This document shows, in pieces, positions 44,567 to 54,198 of a stretch of DNA of 62,353 bases. The notes below the pieces were generated by a model that did not search any database, was not told where the DNA came from, and was given only the letters and a program-made list of their open reading frames with translations. Position 1 is the first letter of the stretch, and the number at the start of each line of letters is the position of its first letter. The position numbers and the translations under genes were made by a program. Source of the stretch: an uncultured Clostridia bacterium (GTDB taxonomy: Bacteria > Bacillota > Clostridia > Oscillospirales > Ruminococcaceae); NCBI GenBank assembly GCA_944385905.1, contig CALWZA010000004.1:1-62353 (forward strand), read 5' to 3'.

Positions 44567-45172
44567 ATGGATTTATATGAATATGACAAAGCTGTAAGCG
44601 AAAAATTCGGGATTGTGTGCGGAGTGGACGAGGCAGGCAGAGGTCCTCTTGCCGGAGACGTGTACGCCGCCGCGGTGGTGTTTGACCGAGATACCGTGAT
44701 TGAAGGAATAAACGACAGCAAAAAGCTCAGCGAAAAGAAAAGAGAAATGCTTTTTGATAAGATAACATCAAAGGCAAAGGCTTATTGTATCGCACGGGCG
44801 ACGGTTGAGGAAATTGAAGCGCTTAATATTTTAAACGCCTCAATGCTTGCGATGAAGCGTGCGGTCGAGGGACTCGATACCGAGCCTGATATCGTGCTTG
44901 TTGACGGGAACAAAACTCCAGATTTAAATCAAAAATCCGCGGCGATAGTTAAAGGCGACGCAACCTCGCAGTCGATAGCGGCGGCGTCAATTTTAGCAAA
45001 GGTCGCAAGGGACAAATATATGAAAGAGCTTGCCGAAAAGTATCCTCAGTATCAGTTTGAAAAGCACAAGGGCTACGGCACAAAGCTTCACTACGAAATG
45101 CTCGACAAGTACGGTATAAGCGAGGTTCACCGCCCGAGCTTTTTGAAAAAGTATATGGAAGGCAAGCAATGA
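44567..45172 (+). CDS. rnhB: Ribonuclease HII
   Basis: Removes ribonucleotides from DNA-RNA hybrids. 201 residues: VDEAGRGPLAGDVYAAAV carries the first Asp and Glu, VLVDGNKTPD another Asp, and HKGYGTKLHYEMLDKYG is the C-terminal signature. The start at ATG 44567 falls just after the rbgA stop. The TTG at 44549 inside rbgA is an alternative. It overlaps yraN by four bases. Confidence 0.95.
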   Translation: MDLYEYDKAVSEKFGIVCGVDEAGRGPLAGDVYAAAVVFDRDTVIEGINDSKKLSEKKREMLFDKITSKAKAYCIARATVEEIEALNILNASMLAMKRAVEGLDTEPDIVLVDGNKTPDLNQKSAAIVKGDATSQSIAAASILAKVARDKYMKELAEKYPQYQFEKHKGYGTKLHYEMLDKYGISEVHRPSFLKKYMEGKQ

Positions 45173-45534
45173 ACAGCAGGGAAATCGGAAATATCGGCGA
45201 GGATTTTACGGCGGAATTTCTTGAGAAAAAAGGCTGTGAAATAATAGAGAGAAATTTTACGGTTAAAGGCGGAGAGATTGATATAATCGCTCTTAAGGGC
45301 GGACTGATTCATTTTGTCGAGGTTAAAACTAGAAAGAAAAATTCGCTTTTGAGCGGCGAGCAGGCTGTAAATTCGGCAAAAAAGCGGTTTTTAATCAGAG
45401 CGGCTGAAAGATGGCTGTCAAAACAGGAAAATGAGTATAATTGCGTGTTCGACGTTGCGTCGGTTGAGCTTGACGGCGAAACGGTAACTGACTTCCGCTA
45501 TTATCAAAGGGCGTTTACTGCGTCTGAAATATAA
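45169..45534 (+). CDS. UPF0102 family protein (YraN-like)
   Basis: 121 residues with a restriction-endonuclease-like fold: GNIGEDFTAEFLEKKGCEIIERNF, then GGEIDIIALKGGLIHFVEVKTRK, where Asp, Glu and Lys form the PD-(D/E)xK-type site. Function is unproven. It is routinely encoded after rnhB in Firmicutes, as here, with coupled ATGA. Confidence 0.92.
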   Translation: MNSREIGNIGEDFTAEFLEKKGCEIIERNFTVKGGEIDIIALKGGLIHFVEVKTRKKNSLLSGEQAVNSAKKRFLIRAAERWLSKQENEYNCVFDVASVELDGETVTDFRYYQRAFTASEI

Positions 45535-45562
45535 AAGTAAATTTAAAGTGGGAGATGCGTTT

Positions 45563-47062
45563 ATGTATTATAAAAGCACAAGAGACAGTGCGGTAAAGGT
45601 AACGTCCGCACAGGCAATCGCACAGGGCATTTCGGCTGAAGGCGGACTGTTTGTTCCCGAAAGCATTCCGTCAATTACGATGGACGACGTTAAGAAACTC
45701 GGAGCAATGAGCTATTCTGAAAGGGCAACCTTTGTCTTTTCAAAGTTTCTGACCGACTTTGACGAGGCTGAAATCCGCTACTGCACCGAAAACGCATACA
45801 GCGTGAAAAACTTCGACACCGAGAATATCGCCGAAATCGCTCATCTTTTCGACGGAACATATATGCTTGAGCTGTGGCACGGACCCACATGCGCGTTTAA
45901 GGATATGGCTTTGCAGATACTGCCTTATCTTCTGACCGTTTCAACCAAGAAAATAAAGCTCGACAAAAAGGTGGTTATCCTTGTTGCGACGTCGGGAGAT
46001 ACCGGAAAAGCGGCTCTCGAGGGCTTTAAGGATGTTGAGGGAACACAGATTCTCGTGTTCTATCCCGAGGACGGAGTTTCCGCAATGCAGAAAAAGCAGA
46101 TGACCACTCAGGACGGAAACAATGTCGGAGTGTGCGCTATTAAAGGAAACTTTGACGACGCTCAAAACGGCGTTAAAAAGATTTTCACAAGCGATGAAAT
46201 GAAAAAGGCTCTTGCAGACAACGGAATGATGTTTTCAAGCGCGAACTCCATTAACTGGGGAAGACTTGCTCCGCAGATAATTTACTATGTTTCGACATAT
46301 GCTCAGCTTCTTGCTGACGGAGAGATTTCAGAGGGCGAAAAAATCAATATTGTTGTTCCGACAGGCAATTTCGGAAATATTCTCGCCGCTTACTACGCAA
46401 AGAAAATGGGTATACCCGTAAACAAGCTTATCTGTGCCTCAAATTCAAACAATGTTTTGACTGATTTCATCAACACAGGCGTTTATGACAGAAACAGAAA
46501 GTTTTATACAACCATATCTCCTTCAATGGACATACTTATCTCCTCAAATCTTGAAAGACTGCTTTACATTCTCTGCGGAGAAAACGACGCTCAGATAAGA
46601 GAGTGGTTCGGAAAGCTTGCAGAATGCGGAAGATATGAGGTTACGCCCGAGGTTAAAAAAGCGCTTTCCGAGGAGTTTTGCGCCGGCTTCTGCGACGACG
46701 CCGCAACCGAGGAAACAATCAAGAAGATTTACGACAAGTATTCCTATACCTGCGATACCCATACAGCGGTAGCAGTAAAGGTTTACTCAGATTACCGTGA
46801 AAAAACGGGAGACAAAACCAAAACTGTTATAGCTTCAACCGCAAGCCCGTATAAATTCAATACAGCGGTTTTGGAGGCTTTAGGCGCAGACATCAAAACC
46901 GACGACGAGTTTGAAAAGGTCGATGTTTTGGCGCAGATGTCGAAAATGCCTGTCCCTAAATCCCTTGCGGAGCTGAAAGGCAAGGAAGTAAGGTTTAAAG
47001 GTTCTGTCGATAAGGACGAAATGAAGGATTATGTTTTAAAAGCGCTCGGAATCAGCCGATAA
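45563..47062 (+). CDS. thrC: Threonine synthase
   Basis: PLP enzyme making threonine from O-phosphohomoserine. 499 residues, the long form. MYYKSTRDSAVKVTSAQAI at the N-terminus, PLP Lys113 in GPTCAFKDMALQ, the phosphate loop VATSGDTGKAAL, and FSSANSINWGRLAPQ. ATG 45563 lies behind GTGGGAG; the GTG at 45548 is part of that site. Other threonine genes are not nearby. Confidence 0.95.
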   Translation: MYYKSTRDSAVKVTSAQAIAQGISAEGGLFVPESIPSITMDDVKKLGAMSYSERATFVFSKFLTDFDEAEIRYCTENAYSVKNFDTENIAEIAHLFDGTYMLELWHGPTCAFKDMALQILPYLLTVSTKKIKLDKKVVILVATSGDTGKAALEGFKDVEGTQILVFYPEDGVSAMQKKQMTTQDGNNVGVCAIKGNFDDAQNGVKKIFTSDEMKKALADNGMMFSSANSINWGRLAPQIIYYVSTYAQLLADGEISEGEKINIVVPTGNFGNILAAYYAKKMGIPVNKLICASNSNNVLTDFINTGVYDRNRKFYTTISPSMDILISSNLERLLYILCGENDAQIREWFGKLAECGRYEVTPEVKKALSEEFCAGFCDDAATEETIKKIYDKYSYTCDTHTAVAVKVYSDYREKTGDKTKTVIASTASPYKFNTAVLEALGADIKTDDEFEKVDVLAQMSKMPVPKSLAELKGKEVRFKGSVDKDEMKDYVLKALGISR

Positions 47063-47067
47063 AATAT

Positions 47068-47097
47068 GTAAGCCGCCCTTTTCGGGCGACTTATTTT
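47068..47097 (+). terminator. Terminator after thrC
   Basis: AAG-C-CGCCC (47069-47077) pairs with GGGCG-A-CTT (47083-47091), one mismatch, followed by TATTTTTA. It lies just past the end of the minus-strand gene at 47102 and may serve both sides. Confidence 0.75.
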
Positions 47098-47101
47098 TAG
47101 C

Positions 47102-47266
47102 TTATCCTCTGGGCTTGAATGTGACGCACTCCGTGTCCTTGCATGTGCAGGGGTCTGAGCATGAACGTCCGATTTTAATATCGCCCGCCATGCACTCACA
47201 GTCATTTTTGTTGTATACGCAGTTTGAAACGCTGCATTTGATTCCGTAAATTCTTTCGTTTTCCAT
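47102..47266 (-). CDS. Small cysteine-rich DUF1540-type protein
   Basis: 54 residues, beginning MENERIYGIKCSVSNCVYN and ending TECVTFKPRG. Eight cysteines (CSVSNC, CEC, CSDPCTC, C near the end) suggest metal binding or disulfides. The pattern matches the DUF1540 domain of small clostridial proteins of unknown, possibly spore-related, function. A clear GAAAGGAAG (complement of 47275-47283) lies 8 bases before the ATG at 47266. Single gene, divergent from the metallophosphoesterase. Confidence 0.85.
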   Translation of the reverse strand: MENERIYGIKCSVSNCVYNKNDCECMAGDIKIGRSCSDPCTCKDTECVTFKPRG

Positions 47267-47364
47267 ATTTTTTAGCTTCCTTTCGATATAATCGGCGGTT
47301 GCCGCATCAGTATTATTTGCAGATTTACTCGCTTTAGTATGGAAATTATTTCAGAGGTGATTAT

Positions 47365-48075
47365 TTGAGCTTGTTTGTTATCGGCGATTTGCATCTTTCG
47401 CTTTCGTCAAATAAACCTATGGACATATTTCACGGTTGGGATAATTATGTAACAAAGCTTGAGGAAAACTGGCAAAAAAGCGTTAAACCCGATGATACCG
47501 TAGTTTTGGCAGGCGATTTGTCTTGGGGAATGAGTCTTGAGGATTCTCTTGAGGATTTTAAATTTGTCGATAAATTAAACGGCAGAAAAATTATTTTAAA
47601 GGGAAACCACGACTATTGGTGGACGACAAAATCAAAAACGGAGCGTTTTTTTTCGGAAAACGGACTTAACACGCTCAGTATTCTGCACAACAACTGCTTT
47701 GAATATGAAAACATCGGTATATGCGGAACAAGGGGCTGGATAAACGAAAACGGCGAAAGCGCCGATAAAAAGGTGCTTAAGAGAGAGGCGATGCGGCTTG
47801 AAAGCTCAATTGCCTGCGCCGAAAAGCAAGGACTTTTGCCTGTTGTGTTTCTTCACTATCCGCCTGTTTTTAAAAACGATTTCAATTATGAGATTCTTGA
47901 TGTTTTACAGAACCATAACATAAAACACTGCTTTTACGGTCATATTCACGGGAAAAGCATGCTGTCCGCGGTGAACGGAAATGTAAACGGAATAGAATAC
48001 AGGCTTATATCGAGCGACTTTTTACAATTTTCGCCGCTTGATATATCATATATTGTGCAAAACGACAAAAAGTAA
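47365..48075 (+). CDS. Calcineurin-like metallophosphoesterase
   Basis: 236 residues: metal ligands in VIGDLHLS, LAGDLSWG, LKGNHDYWW, FLHYPP and GHIHGKS, the complete two-metal phosphoesterase set. The substrate is unknown. GNHDYWW and a family length of ~235 place it with the clostridial YfcE/SbcD-unrelated Ser/Thr-phosphatase-like group. Start TTG 47365 lies behind AGAGGTGA. Confidence 0.88.
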   Translation: MSLFVIGDLHLSLSSNKPMDIFHGWDNYVTKLEENWQKSVKPDDTVVLAGDLSWGMSLEDSLEDFKFVDKLNGRKIILKGNHDYWWTTKSKTERFFSENGLNTLSILHNNCFEYENIGICGTRGWINENGESADKKVLKREAMRLESSIACAEKQGLLPVVFLHYPPVFKNDFNYEILDVLQNHNIKHCFYGHIHGKSMLSAVNGNVNGIEYRLISSDFLQFSPLDISYIVQNDKK

Positions 48076-48103
48076 AAATCCTGTAGAAAAGTTATCGGGG
48101 TTG

Positions 48104-48112
48104 TGATATAAT
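48104..48112 (+). promoter_or_regulatory. Extended -10 promoter of tig-clpP-clpX
   Basis: TGA-TATAAT (48104-48112) has no good -35, as is common with extended -10 promoters. The tig start is ~60 bases downstream. No heat-shock operator is visible. Confidence 0.55.
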
Positions 48113-48172
48113 TATTCAGATGTTTTAAGGTCAGAGCCGACCTTGGTAAAAAACAAATATGGAGGATTTATA

Positions 48173-49498
48173 ATGTTAAAGTCAAAAAACCGGATTGAAA
48201 CAAATAAGTATGAATTGGAGATAGAGGTTTCTGCCGAGCAGTTTGAGGAAGCTGTTCAGAACGCTTATCTTAAAGCAAAGGCAAATATAACCGTTCCCGG
48301 ATTCAGAAAAGGAAAGGCTCCGAGAAAGATTATCGAAAGAACATACGGCGAGGGCGTTTTTTATGACGACGCCATCAACGCTATCTATCCTTCCGTTTTG
48401 CAGGAAGCTGTTGACGCGGCAGAGCTTGTTTTGGTTACAAGACCTGAGGTTGAAATCACAGCGGTCAGCAAGGAAGCCGGAGTTACAATGAAGGCTGTCT
48501 GCATAACAAAGCCTGTCGTAAATGTTTCGGACTACAAAGGAATAAAGGTAACAAGAAACGTCGATACTGTAACCGATGAGATGATTGACGCGGAAATTGA
48601 AAAGCTTCGCAAAAAGGGTGAAAGGATCATCGATGTTGACGACAGAGCCGCTCAAAACGGCGACGACGTTGTTATCGACTTTGAGGGCTTTTGCGACGGA
48701 GTTGCTTTCGACGGTGGAAAAGCTGAAAAGTTTACACTCACACTCGGAAGCGGTCAGTTTATTCCCGGCTATGAAGAGCAGATTGTCGGACACAATATCG
48801 GCGACGAGTTTGACGTAAACGTAACTTTCCCCGAGAAGTACCATGTTGCTGAGCTTGCGGGAAAGCCGGCGGTATTTAAGGTAAAGCTTCATGAAATCAA
48901 GGCAAAGGAGCTTCCGGCTGTTGACGACGATTTTGTTAAGGACACAACAGATTTCAACACAGTTGACGAGCTTAAGGCTGATATCAGGACAAAGCTTGAA
49001 GAATCGGCAAACAAGAAGGCTGACGCTGAGGTTGAGGGCAAGATTTTCGACGCTGTTATCGAGAAAATCGAGGGAGAAATTCCGGAAGTCATGTATGACA
49101 ACAGAGTCAACGAAATGGTTGAGGATTTCAGCCACAGACTCGCTTCTCAGGGCATGAACATCGACATATACTTGCAGTATATGGGAATGGATATGGACGG
49201 ACTCAAGAAAACATACAGAGAGCAGGCTGAAAAGCAGGTTAAGCTCCGCCTCGCTCTTGAAAAGATAACCGAGCTTGAGGGTATTACGGTTTCTGACGAG
49301 GAAGCTGACGCTGAGATGGCTAAGATAGCAGAGCAGTATAAAATGCCGGTTGAAGAAGTTAAAAAATATATCCGTGTAGACGATCTTATGAAGGACGTTG
49401 CTGTCGGCAAGGCGGTTGAGCTTATAAAGTCAAATGCAAAGATTACAAAGCCGAGAGCGGCAAAGGCAAAGGCGGCAGAGGACAAGAATAAGGAATAA
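48173..49498 (+). CDS. tig: Trigger factor
   Basis: Ribosome-bound chaperone and prolyl isomerase for new proteins. 441 residues. N-terminal ribosome-binding domain with GFRKGKAPRKIIE (the FRxGxxP signature), a middle FKBP-like isomerase domain (~150-245: GDDVVIDFEGFCDG, FIPGYEEQIVG), and a long helical C-terminal chaperone domain. ATG 48173 is behind TGGAGG. Usual order with clpP and clpX. Confidence 0.97.
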   Translation: MLKSKNRIETNKYELEIEVSAEQFEEAVQNAYLKAKANITVPGFRKGKAPRKIIERTYGEGVFYDDAINAIYPSVLQEAVDAAELVLVTRPEVEITAVSKEAGVTMKAVCITKPVVNVSDYKGIKVTRNVDTVTDEMIDAEIEKLRKKGERIIDVDDRAAQNGDDVVIDFEGFCDGVAFDGGKAEKFTLTLGSGQFIPGYEEQIVGHNIGDEFDVNVTFPEKYHVAELAGKPAVFKVKLHEIKAKELPAVDDDFVKDTTDFNTVDELKADIRTKLEESANKKADAEVEGKIFDAVIEKIEGEIPEVMYDNRVNEMVEDFSHRLASQGMNIDIYLQYMGMDMDGLKKTYREQAEKQVKLRLALEKITELEGITVSDEEADAEMAKIAEQYKMPVEEVKKYIRVDDLMKDVAVGKAVELIKSNAKITKPRAAKAKAAEDKNKE

Positions 49499-49536
49499 TA
49501 ATTGTCCGCCGTCAAACGAAAGAGAGGTCATACTGA

Positions 49537-50127
49537 ATGCCATTGGTTCCAAACGTAATTGAACAAACGAGTCACGGCGAAAGATTTTATGACATTTTTT
49601 CAAGACTTTTAAGTGACAGAATAATTATGCTCGGCGATGTCGTTGACGACGCAACCGCAAGTATAGTTGTAGCTCAGCTTCTGTTTCTTGAAAGTCAGGA
49701 CAGCGAAAAGGATATCTCGCTTTATATAAACAGCCCCGGAGGCTCTATAACCGCCGGAATGGCTATTTATGACACAATGCAGTACGTAAAATGCGACGTG
49801 TCTACAATCTGCGTCGGAATGGCGGCGTCAATGGGAGCGTTTTTGCTCGCAGGAGGCGCAAAAGGCAAGAGATTCGCATTGCCTAACAGTGAAATATTGA
49901 TTCATCAGCCGCTGATTTCAGGCGGAGGACTTTCCGGACAGTGTACTGATATCAAAATTCATTCAGACCATATGGTGAGAACAAGGGAAAAAATGAACCG
50001 TATACTTGCGGAAAACACAGGAAAGCCTGTTGAGCAGATTATGATTGATACTGAGAGAGATAATTATCTTACTCCTTTGCAGGCTGTTGATTACGGACTG
50101 ATAGATAAAGTTATCGAAAAAAGATAA
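49537..50127 (+). CDS. clpP: ATP-dependent Clp protease proteolytic subunit
   Basis: Serine protease forming the 14-subunit chamber. 196 residues: catalytic Ser98 in GMAASMGAF, His123 in LIHQPL, and Asp near 172 in TERDNYLTP. Works with ClpX downstream and probably with the ClpE-like ATPase encoded at 32.6 kb. Confidence 0.98.
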   Translation: MPLVPNVIEQTSHGERFYDIFSRLLSDRIIMLGDVVDDATASIVVAQLLFLESQDSEKDISLYINSPGGSITAGMAIYDTMQYVKCDVSTICVGMAASMGAFLLAGGAKGKRFALPNSEILIHQPLISGGGLSGQCTDIKIHSDHMVRTREKMNRILAENTGKPVEQIMIDTERDNYLTPLQAVDYGLIDKVIEKR

Positions 50128-50161
50128 ACTGTCGCGTTAGGCGCGAAAGGAAGGTCGCTAA

Positions 50162-51442
50162 ATGGCGGGAAATGACCAGATAAAAAGATGTGACTTTTGC
50201 GGAAAGCCTGAGAATAAGGTAAAGAGCCTGTTTTCGGCAGGAGACGTTCACATATGTGACGAGTGCGTTCTTTTCTGCTATGATATACTTGATGAAAAAG
50301 GCTTTGTGCCTGAAACTCAGACAAAGGCAAAGGAACTTGATAAAATCTCATCAAAAAGTCTTAATCTTACCAAGCCGTCTCAGATTAAAGCTGTTTTAGA
50401 CGAGTATGTTATAGGGCAGGACGATGCGAAAATCGCACTGTCGGTCGCGGTATACAATCACTATAAAAGGCTTATCAACAACGCGAAGACTGGAGACTCC
50501 GACAGCGTTGAGATTCAGAAGAGCAACGTGCTTTTGCTGGGACCGACAGGAGTCGGCAAAACGCTTTTGGCGCAGACTCTCGCAAAAATTCTCAATGTTC
50601 CGTTTGCGATAGCCGACGCAACTACTCTAACTGAGGCGGGATATGTCGGTGACGACGTTGAAAACGTGCTTTTAAGACTTATTCAGGCTGCCGACTATGA
50701 CCTTGAAGCCGCTCAAAAAGGAATTATTTATATAGACGAAATCGACAAAATAGCGAGAAAATCCGAAAACGTGTCGATAACAAGGGATGTAAGCGGCGAG
50801 GGGGTTCAGCAGGCGCTGTTGAAAATTGTCGAGGGAACAGTTTCAAATGTTCCTCCTCAGGGCGGAAGAAAGCACCCGAATCAGGAGTTTATCCAGATTG
50901 ACACCAAAAATATTCTGTTTATCTGCGGCGGAGCGTTCGACGGTCTTGAACGAATCATCAGAAAGAGAACAGATACATCGTCGGTCGGCTTCGGGGGCAG
51001 ACTTAAGGAAGAGAATCTTAAGGAAAACGCGCTTAAAAAAGTTTTGCCGGAGGATTTGGTCAAATTCGGACTTGTTCCGGAGTTTGTCGGAAGACTTCCT
51101 GTAATCACCGTTTTGGACAGCCTTGACGAAAATGCGCTTGTAAGGATACTCACCGAGCCGAAGAATTCATTGGTTAAACAGTATCAAAAGCTGTTTTCCT
51201 ATGATAAAATCGAGCTTGAGGTCACCGAAGACGCAAAGCACGCAATCGCAAAGAAGGCAATCGCTCAGAAAACGGGAGCAAGAGGACTTCGCTCAATAGT
51301 TGAGCACGCTTTGATGAAGCCGATGTTTGAAGCTCCGTCTGATGAGGAAATTTCAAAGGTTATCGTTGACGCAGACGTTATAAACAACGGCGCCGATGTA
51401 AAAATTGAGCGCAAAATCACAGCCGATAAAAAAGCAATGTAA
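50162..51442 (+). CDS. clpX: ATP-dependent Clp protease ATPase ClpX
   Basis: Unfoldase partner of ClpP. 426 residues: N-terminal C4 zinc domain ([14 protein letters not shown]), Walker A GPTGVGKT near 122, Walker [12 protein letters not shown], sensor and GYVGDDVE pore loop, and RSFGR-like arginine region (GFGGR). The ribosome site GAAAGGAAGG lies 8 bases before the ATG. Confidence 0.97.
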   Translation: MAGNDQIKRCDFCGKPENKVKSLFSAGDVHICDECVLFCYDILDEKGFVPETQTKAKELDKISSKSLNLTKPSQIKAVLDEYVIGQDDAKIALSVAVYNHYKRLINNAKTGDSDSVEIQKSNVLLLGPTGVGKTLLAQTLAKILNVPFAIADATTLTEAGYVGDDVENVLLRLIQAADYDLEAAQKGIIYIDEIDKIARKSENVSITRDVSGEGVQQALLKIVEGTVSNVPPQGGRKHPNQEFIQIDTKNILFICGGAFDGLERIIRKRTDTSSVGFGGRLKEENLKENALKKVLPEDLVKFGLVPEFVGRLPVITVLDSLDENALVRILTEPKNSLVKQYQKLFSYDKIELEVTEDAKHAIAKKAIAQKTGARGLRSIVEHALMKPMFEAPSDEEISKVIVDADVINNGADVKIERKITADKKAM

Positions 51443-51454
51443 TTAAACACAATA

Positions 51455-51488
51455 AAAGCGCCGGAGTTTTTGAGCTTCGGCGTTTTTT
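51455..51488. terminator. Two-way terminator between clpX and the DUF4363 gene
   Basis: AAAGCGCCGGAG (51455-51466) pairs with CTTCGGCGTTTT (51475-51486, with G-T pairs). T tracts follow on both strands. Confidence 0.85.
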
Positions 51489-51492
51489 GTCA

Positions 51493-51879
51493 TCATAATA
51501 CCCGAAACAGCCTCGGCACTGTGCTTTCAAGGACAAGATACGCCTGAGACCTGATTGTGTCAAGCTCGGCGAACAGCTCTTCGCTTTCTTCGCTGAGAAG
51601 TCCCTCAAGCCTTGAAACGCACACGCTCATCTCGTCAAGCCGCTCGTCTGGGATAAAATAAGATAGAGAGATATAATATCCGTCAAACTCATTCATGAGG
51701 TTTTGAAGAGCTGATTCACAGTCCTGACGCCGATTGGCGTTTTCACATATTTTTTCAAAAGAGTCAATCCGCTCAATCAGTATTTGAGTTTTGCCTTTTA
51801 TAAACAAAGGAGAAAGTCCTGCTGAAATAACCGCCGCCGTTAAAAGAATAAAGCAAAAAACTGCTCTTTTCATTATCAT
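51493..51879 (-). CDS. DUF4363-family protein
   Basis: 128 residues: one N-terminal membrane segment (about 5-25), then an all-helical part rich in Glu and Leu. The length and the layout behind a DUF421 gene match clostridial DUF4363 proteins, which have no known function. ATG 51879 or 51873 both fit the AAAAGGA site. It is the last gene of the gerA-DUF421-DUF4363 unit. Confidence 0.75.
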   Translation of the reverse strand: MIMKRAVFCFILLTAAVISAGLSPLFIKGKTQILIERIDSFEKICENANRRQDCESALQNLMNEFDGYYISLSYFIPDERLDEMSVCVSRLEGLLSEESEELFAELDTIRSQAYLVLESTVPRLFRVL

Positions 51880-51894
51880 AAAATCCTTTTTGCA

Positions 51895-52581
51895 TCAGAA
51901 GTCCTTTTGAGGCTTCTGTTTTTTTATTATTTTCACGCTTTTTTCGTCAGACGCAGTCATGATAAACACGTCGGAAAGGTTAGTGTTTTCGCTTTTCAAA
52001 CGCATCCTAAGCCACTTTTCGTCAAGCCCAAGCCTTTTCAGAGCTGTTGGAACGATTTTGCCGTCGTCAACTATAAGCTCAGGAGGATTTGACGATTTGC
52101 CTTTTAGCGAAAGCATTTCGGCGGTTACAGGCTGGTTTTCAAATTTTTGATAAACGGATATTTTACCGGTTGTTTCAACTACCGCAAACTGTATTTCGCT
52201 TATATCGAAAATATTGTACGAGCGTAGAGATTCCATAAGGTCGTCGGTTGTATACCTCAGCTCATGAAGAAGCTTTTGGTCAATTTCCCCGTTTGAGATA
52301 ATGACTTTCGGACTGCCTGAAAGAACCCTGCGAAGTCCTCGGAATTTCATCGACGCCACCGACATCAGCACATCAAGACAAACCAGCGTGATAATCGGGA
52401 TAATCCCCGTTATAATGGGGAGAGTTAGGTTTTCAATCGGAAGCGTCGCTATATTTGAAACCAAAATTGTTATAACCAGCTCTGATGGCTGAAGCTCGCC
52501 GAGCTGTCTTTTTCCCATAAGCCGGAGCGAAAATATTACAAGAGCGTACATAATAACCGCCCGAAACAAAGCAATCAGCAC
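51895..52581 (-). CDS. DUF421 (YetF/YdfR-like) membrane protein
   Basis: 228 residues. Three N-terminal membrane helices (about 3-20, 33-52, 58-77) with RLMGKRQLGELQPSELVITILVSNIA, the DUF421 signature, then a soluble alpha/beta part of two YetF-like repeats. DUF421 proteins sit in spore membranes in Bacillus, and a fused relative (2Duf) raises spore heat resistance. The start is GTG 52581 behind GGTGGTGA. It lies 20 bases downstream of gerA. Confidence 0.87.
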   Translation of the reverse strand: MLIALFRAVIMYALVIFSLRLMGKRQLGELQPSELVITILVSNIATLPIENLTLPIITGIIPIITLVCLDVLMSVASMKFRGLRRVLSGSPKVIISNGEIDQKLLHELRYTTDDLMESLRSYNIFDISEIQFAVVETTGKISVYQKFENQPVTAEMLSLKGKSSNPPELIVDDGKIVPTALKRLGLDEKWLRMRLKSENTNLSDVFIMTASDEKSVKIIKKQKPQKDF

Positions 52582-52601
52582 ATAATCACCACCGATTGAG
52601 T

Positions 52602-54089
52602 TTAATCCATGCTTTCTGTTCCAGTCATGTCCTGAAGCACCTTTTGAGGACCGTTTTTCTTTTTAGGGTTTTTCATATACGCTATATCTCCCATTGCCCA
52701 TCGTGAAAAGGGACTTACAGGAGCAAAGTAAGGTACGCCCATATTTTCGGTTGAGCAAAGAGAAGAAAAAATAAATATAACGAGAACAGCCACACCGAAA
52801 AAGCCGAAAATTCCGCCTAAAAGTATGCCGGCAAATCTTAGTATGCTTATTTGAGCGTTTAATGACGGAACCACAAAGGCGCTTGTTTCGGTTATGCCTA
52901 TGATTATAAGAATAGGTGCGGAAATAAGTCCGCTGGTTACAGCCGCATCGCCGATAACAAGAGCTCCGACGATTGAGACAGCGGTTCCTACTGCTTTAGG
53001 AAGTCTTATTCCGGCGTCTCGTAGTATCTCAAACAGCACCGTCATAATTATAAGCTCAAGCATAACCGACATCGGAGTGCTTTGTGACGCGGAGGCGATA
53101 TTATATATAAGCATTTTAGGAAGCACCGACGGGTGAAAAGTAACTGCCGCTACATGAATACACGGAAGGAAAACGCTCAGCACAAACGCCAGGTATCTGA
53201 GCCACCGCTGAGCAGCGGCGAAGACACGGTTTTCTGAATAATCGTCAACTGCCTGAAAGTTTTCAATAAAAAGTGAAGGAACAGTAACAGCAAAAGGTAT
53301 TCCGTCAATCAATATTCCTATTCTTCCCTCAATAAGCTTTGAGCAGAGAATATCCGGTCTCTCTGTAAAAGCTGAGCCTGAGAAAAGTGATCTTCGTTTT
53401 CCATCAACAAAACTTTGAATGCTTCCGCTTGTAAGAACGATTTCAGAATTAACCGATGAAAGCCGTTTTTTCACCTCGTTCAAAAGATTTTTTTGAGCCT
53501 TACCGTAAATATAAGCTATACAAATGTCAATTTTGCCTCTTGAGCCGATTTTCATTGATTCGAATCTAAGGCTTCCGTCCTTGATACGCCGCCTTACAAG
53601 GGACATGTTTGTTCTGATGTTTTCAACAAATCCTTCGTGAGCCCCCTTGACGTTGACTTGAGTGGATGGCTCTTCAACCGACCGCTGCGCAAATCCCTGA
53701 ACGCCTAAAGCGACGACCTCGTTTTCACCGTCTATCGCGATAACAGCAAAGCCTGACGATAACCGAACGACTATATCGCCGTATTTGTCGAGAATTTGTC
53801 TGTCAAGAGCAATAAGGCTGTCATAGCGGATAAACTGTGAAATTTCTTTTTTGCTGACTTCCCTAAACATCAGCCCCGTTAGGGGTCTGAAAATTAAATC
53901 CGTAATGAAGCTTGTTGAAACCATTGCCTCTAGCGTCAGAACAACCATCTGAGTGCCTGAAATATTGAAACGTGTGACGTTTAAATCCGAGGTATCTCCG
54001 AAAATTTGTCTAATATCCGAAATGAAATCTTCCAGACGGTTTTTTAGATGTACGTCGGTGCAGTTTTTACAGTCAAGAATTTCGTTCAT
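52602..54089 (-). CDS. Spore germination protein, GerA (GerAA/GerKA) family
   Basis: Nutrient-sensing subunit of the germinant receptor in the inner spore membrane. 495 residues: soluble N-terminal region with the GerA signature (FVENIRTNMSLVRRRIKDGSLRFE, GRIGILIDGIPFAVTVPSLF), then about five or six membrane helices from ~295 to 470. The ribosome site GAAAGGA lies upstream. The B and C subunits are encoded divergently from 54199. Confidence 0.93.
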   Translation of the reverse strand: MNEILDCKNCTDVHLKNRLEDFISDIRQIFGDTSDLNVTRFNISGTQMVVLTLEAMVSTSFITDLIFRPLTGLMFREVSKKEISQFIRYDSLIALDRQILDKYGDIVVRLSSGFAVIAIDGENEVVALGVQGFAQRSVEEPSTQVNVKGAHEGFVENIRTNMSLVRRRIKDGSLRFESMKIGSRGKIDICIAYIYGKAQKNLLNEVKKRLSSVNSEIVLTSGSIQSFVDGKRRSLFSGSAFTERPDILCSKLIEGRIGILIDGIPFAVTVPSLFIENFQAVDDYSENRVFAAAQRWLRYLAFVLSVFLPCIHVAAVTFHPSVLPKMLIYNIASASQSTPMSVMLELIIMTVLFEILRDAGIRLPKAVGTAVSIVGALVIGDAAVTSGLISAPILIIIGITETSAFVVPSLNAQISILRFAGILLGGIFGFFGVAVLVIFIFSSLCSTENMGVPYFAPVSPFSRWAMGDIAYMKNPKKKNGPQKVLQDMTGTESMD

Positions 54090-54198
54090 TAAGCGCCGGT
54101 CCTTTCGTTGTTTTTAATATTTTCCGCAAAAACGGATAAAATATGTCTTATAAAATTATTTACCGAGTATAATATTTTATTCCGAAAGGATGAGTTTT

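Noticed and set aside
48182-49135. 317-residue minus-strand open frame opposite tig
   Set aside because: Shadow of the trigger factor gene; no ribosome site and low-complexity composition.
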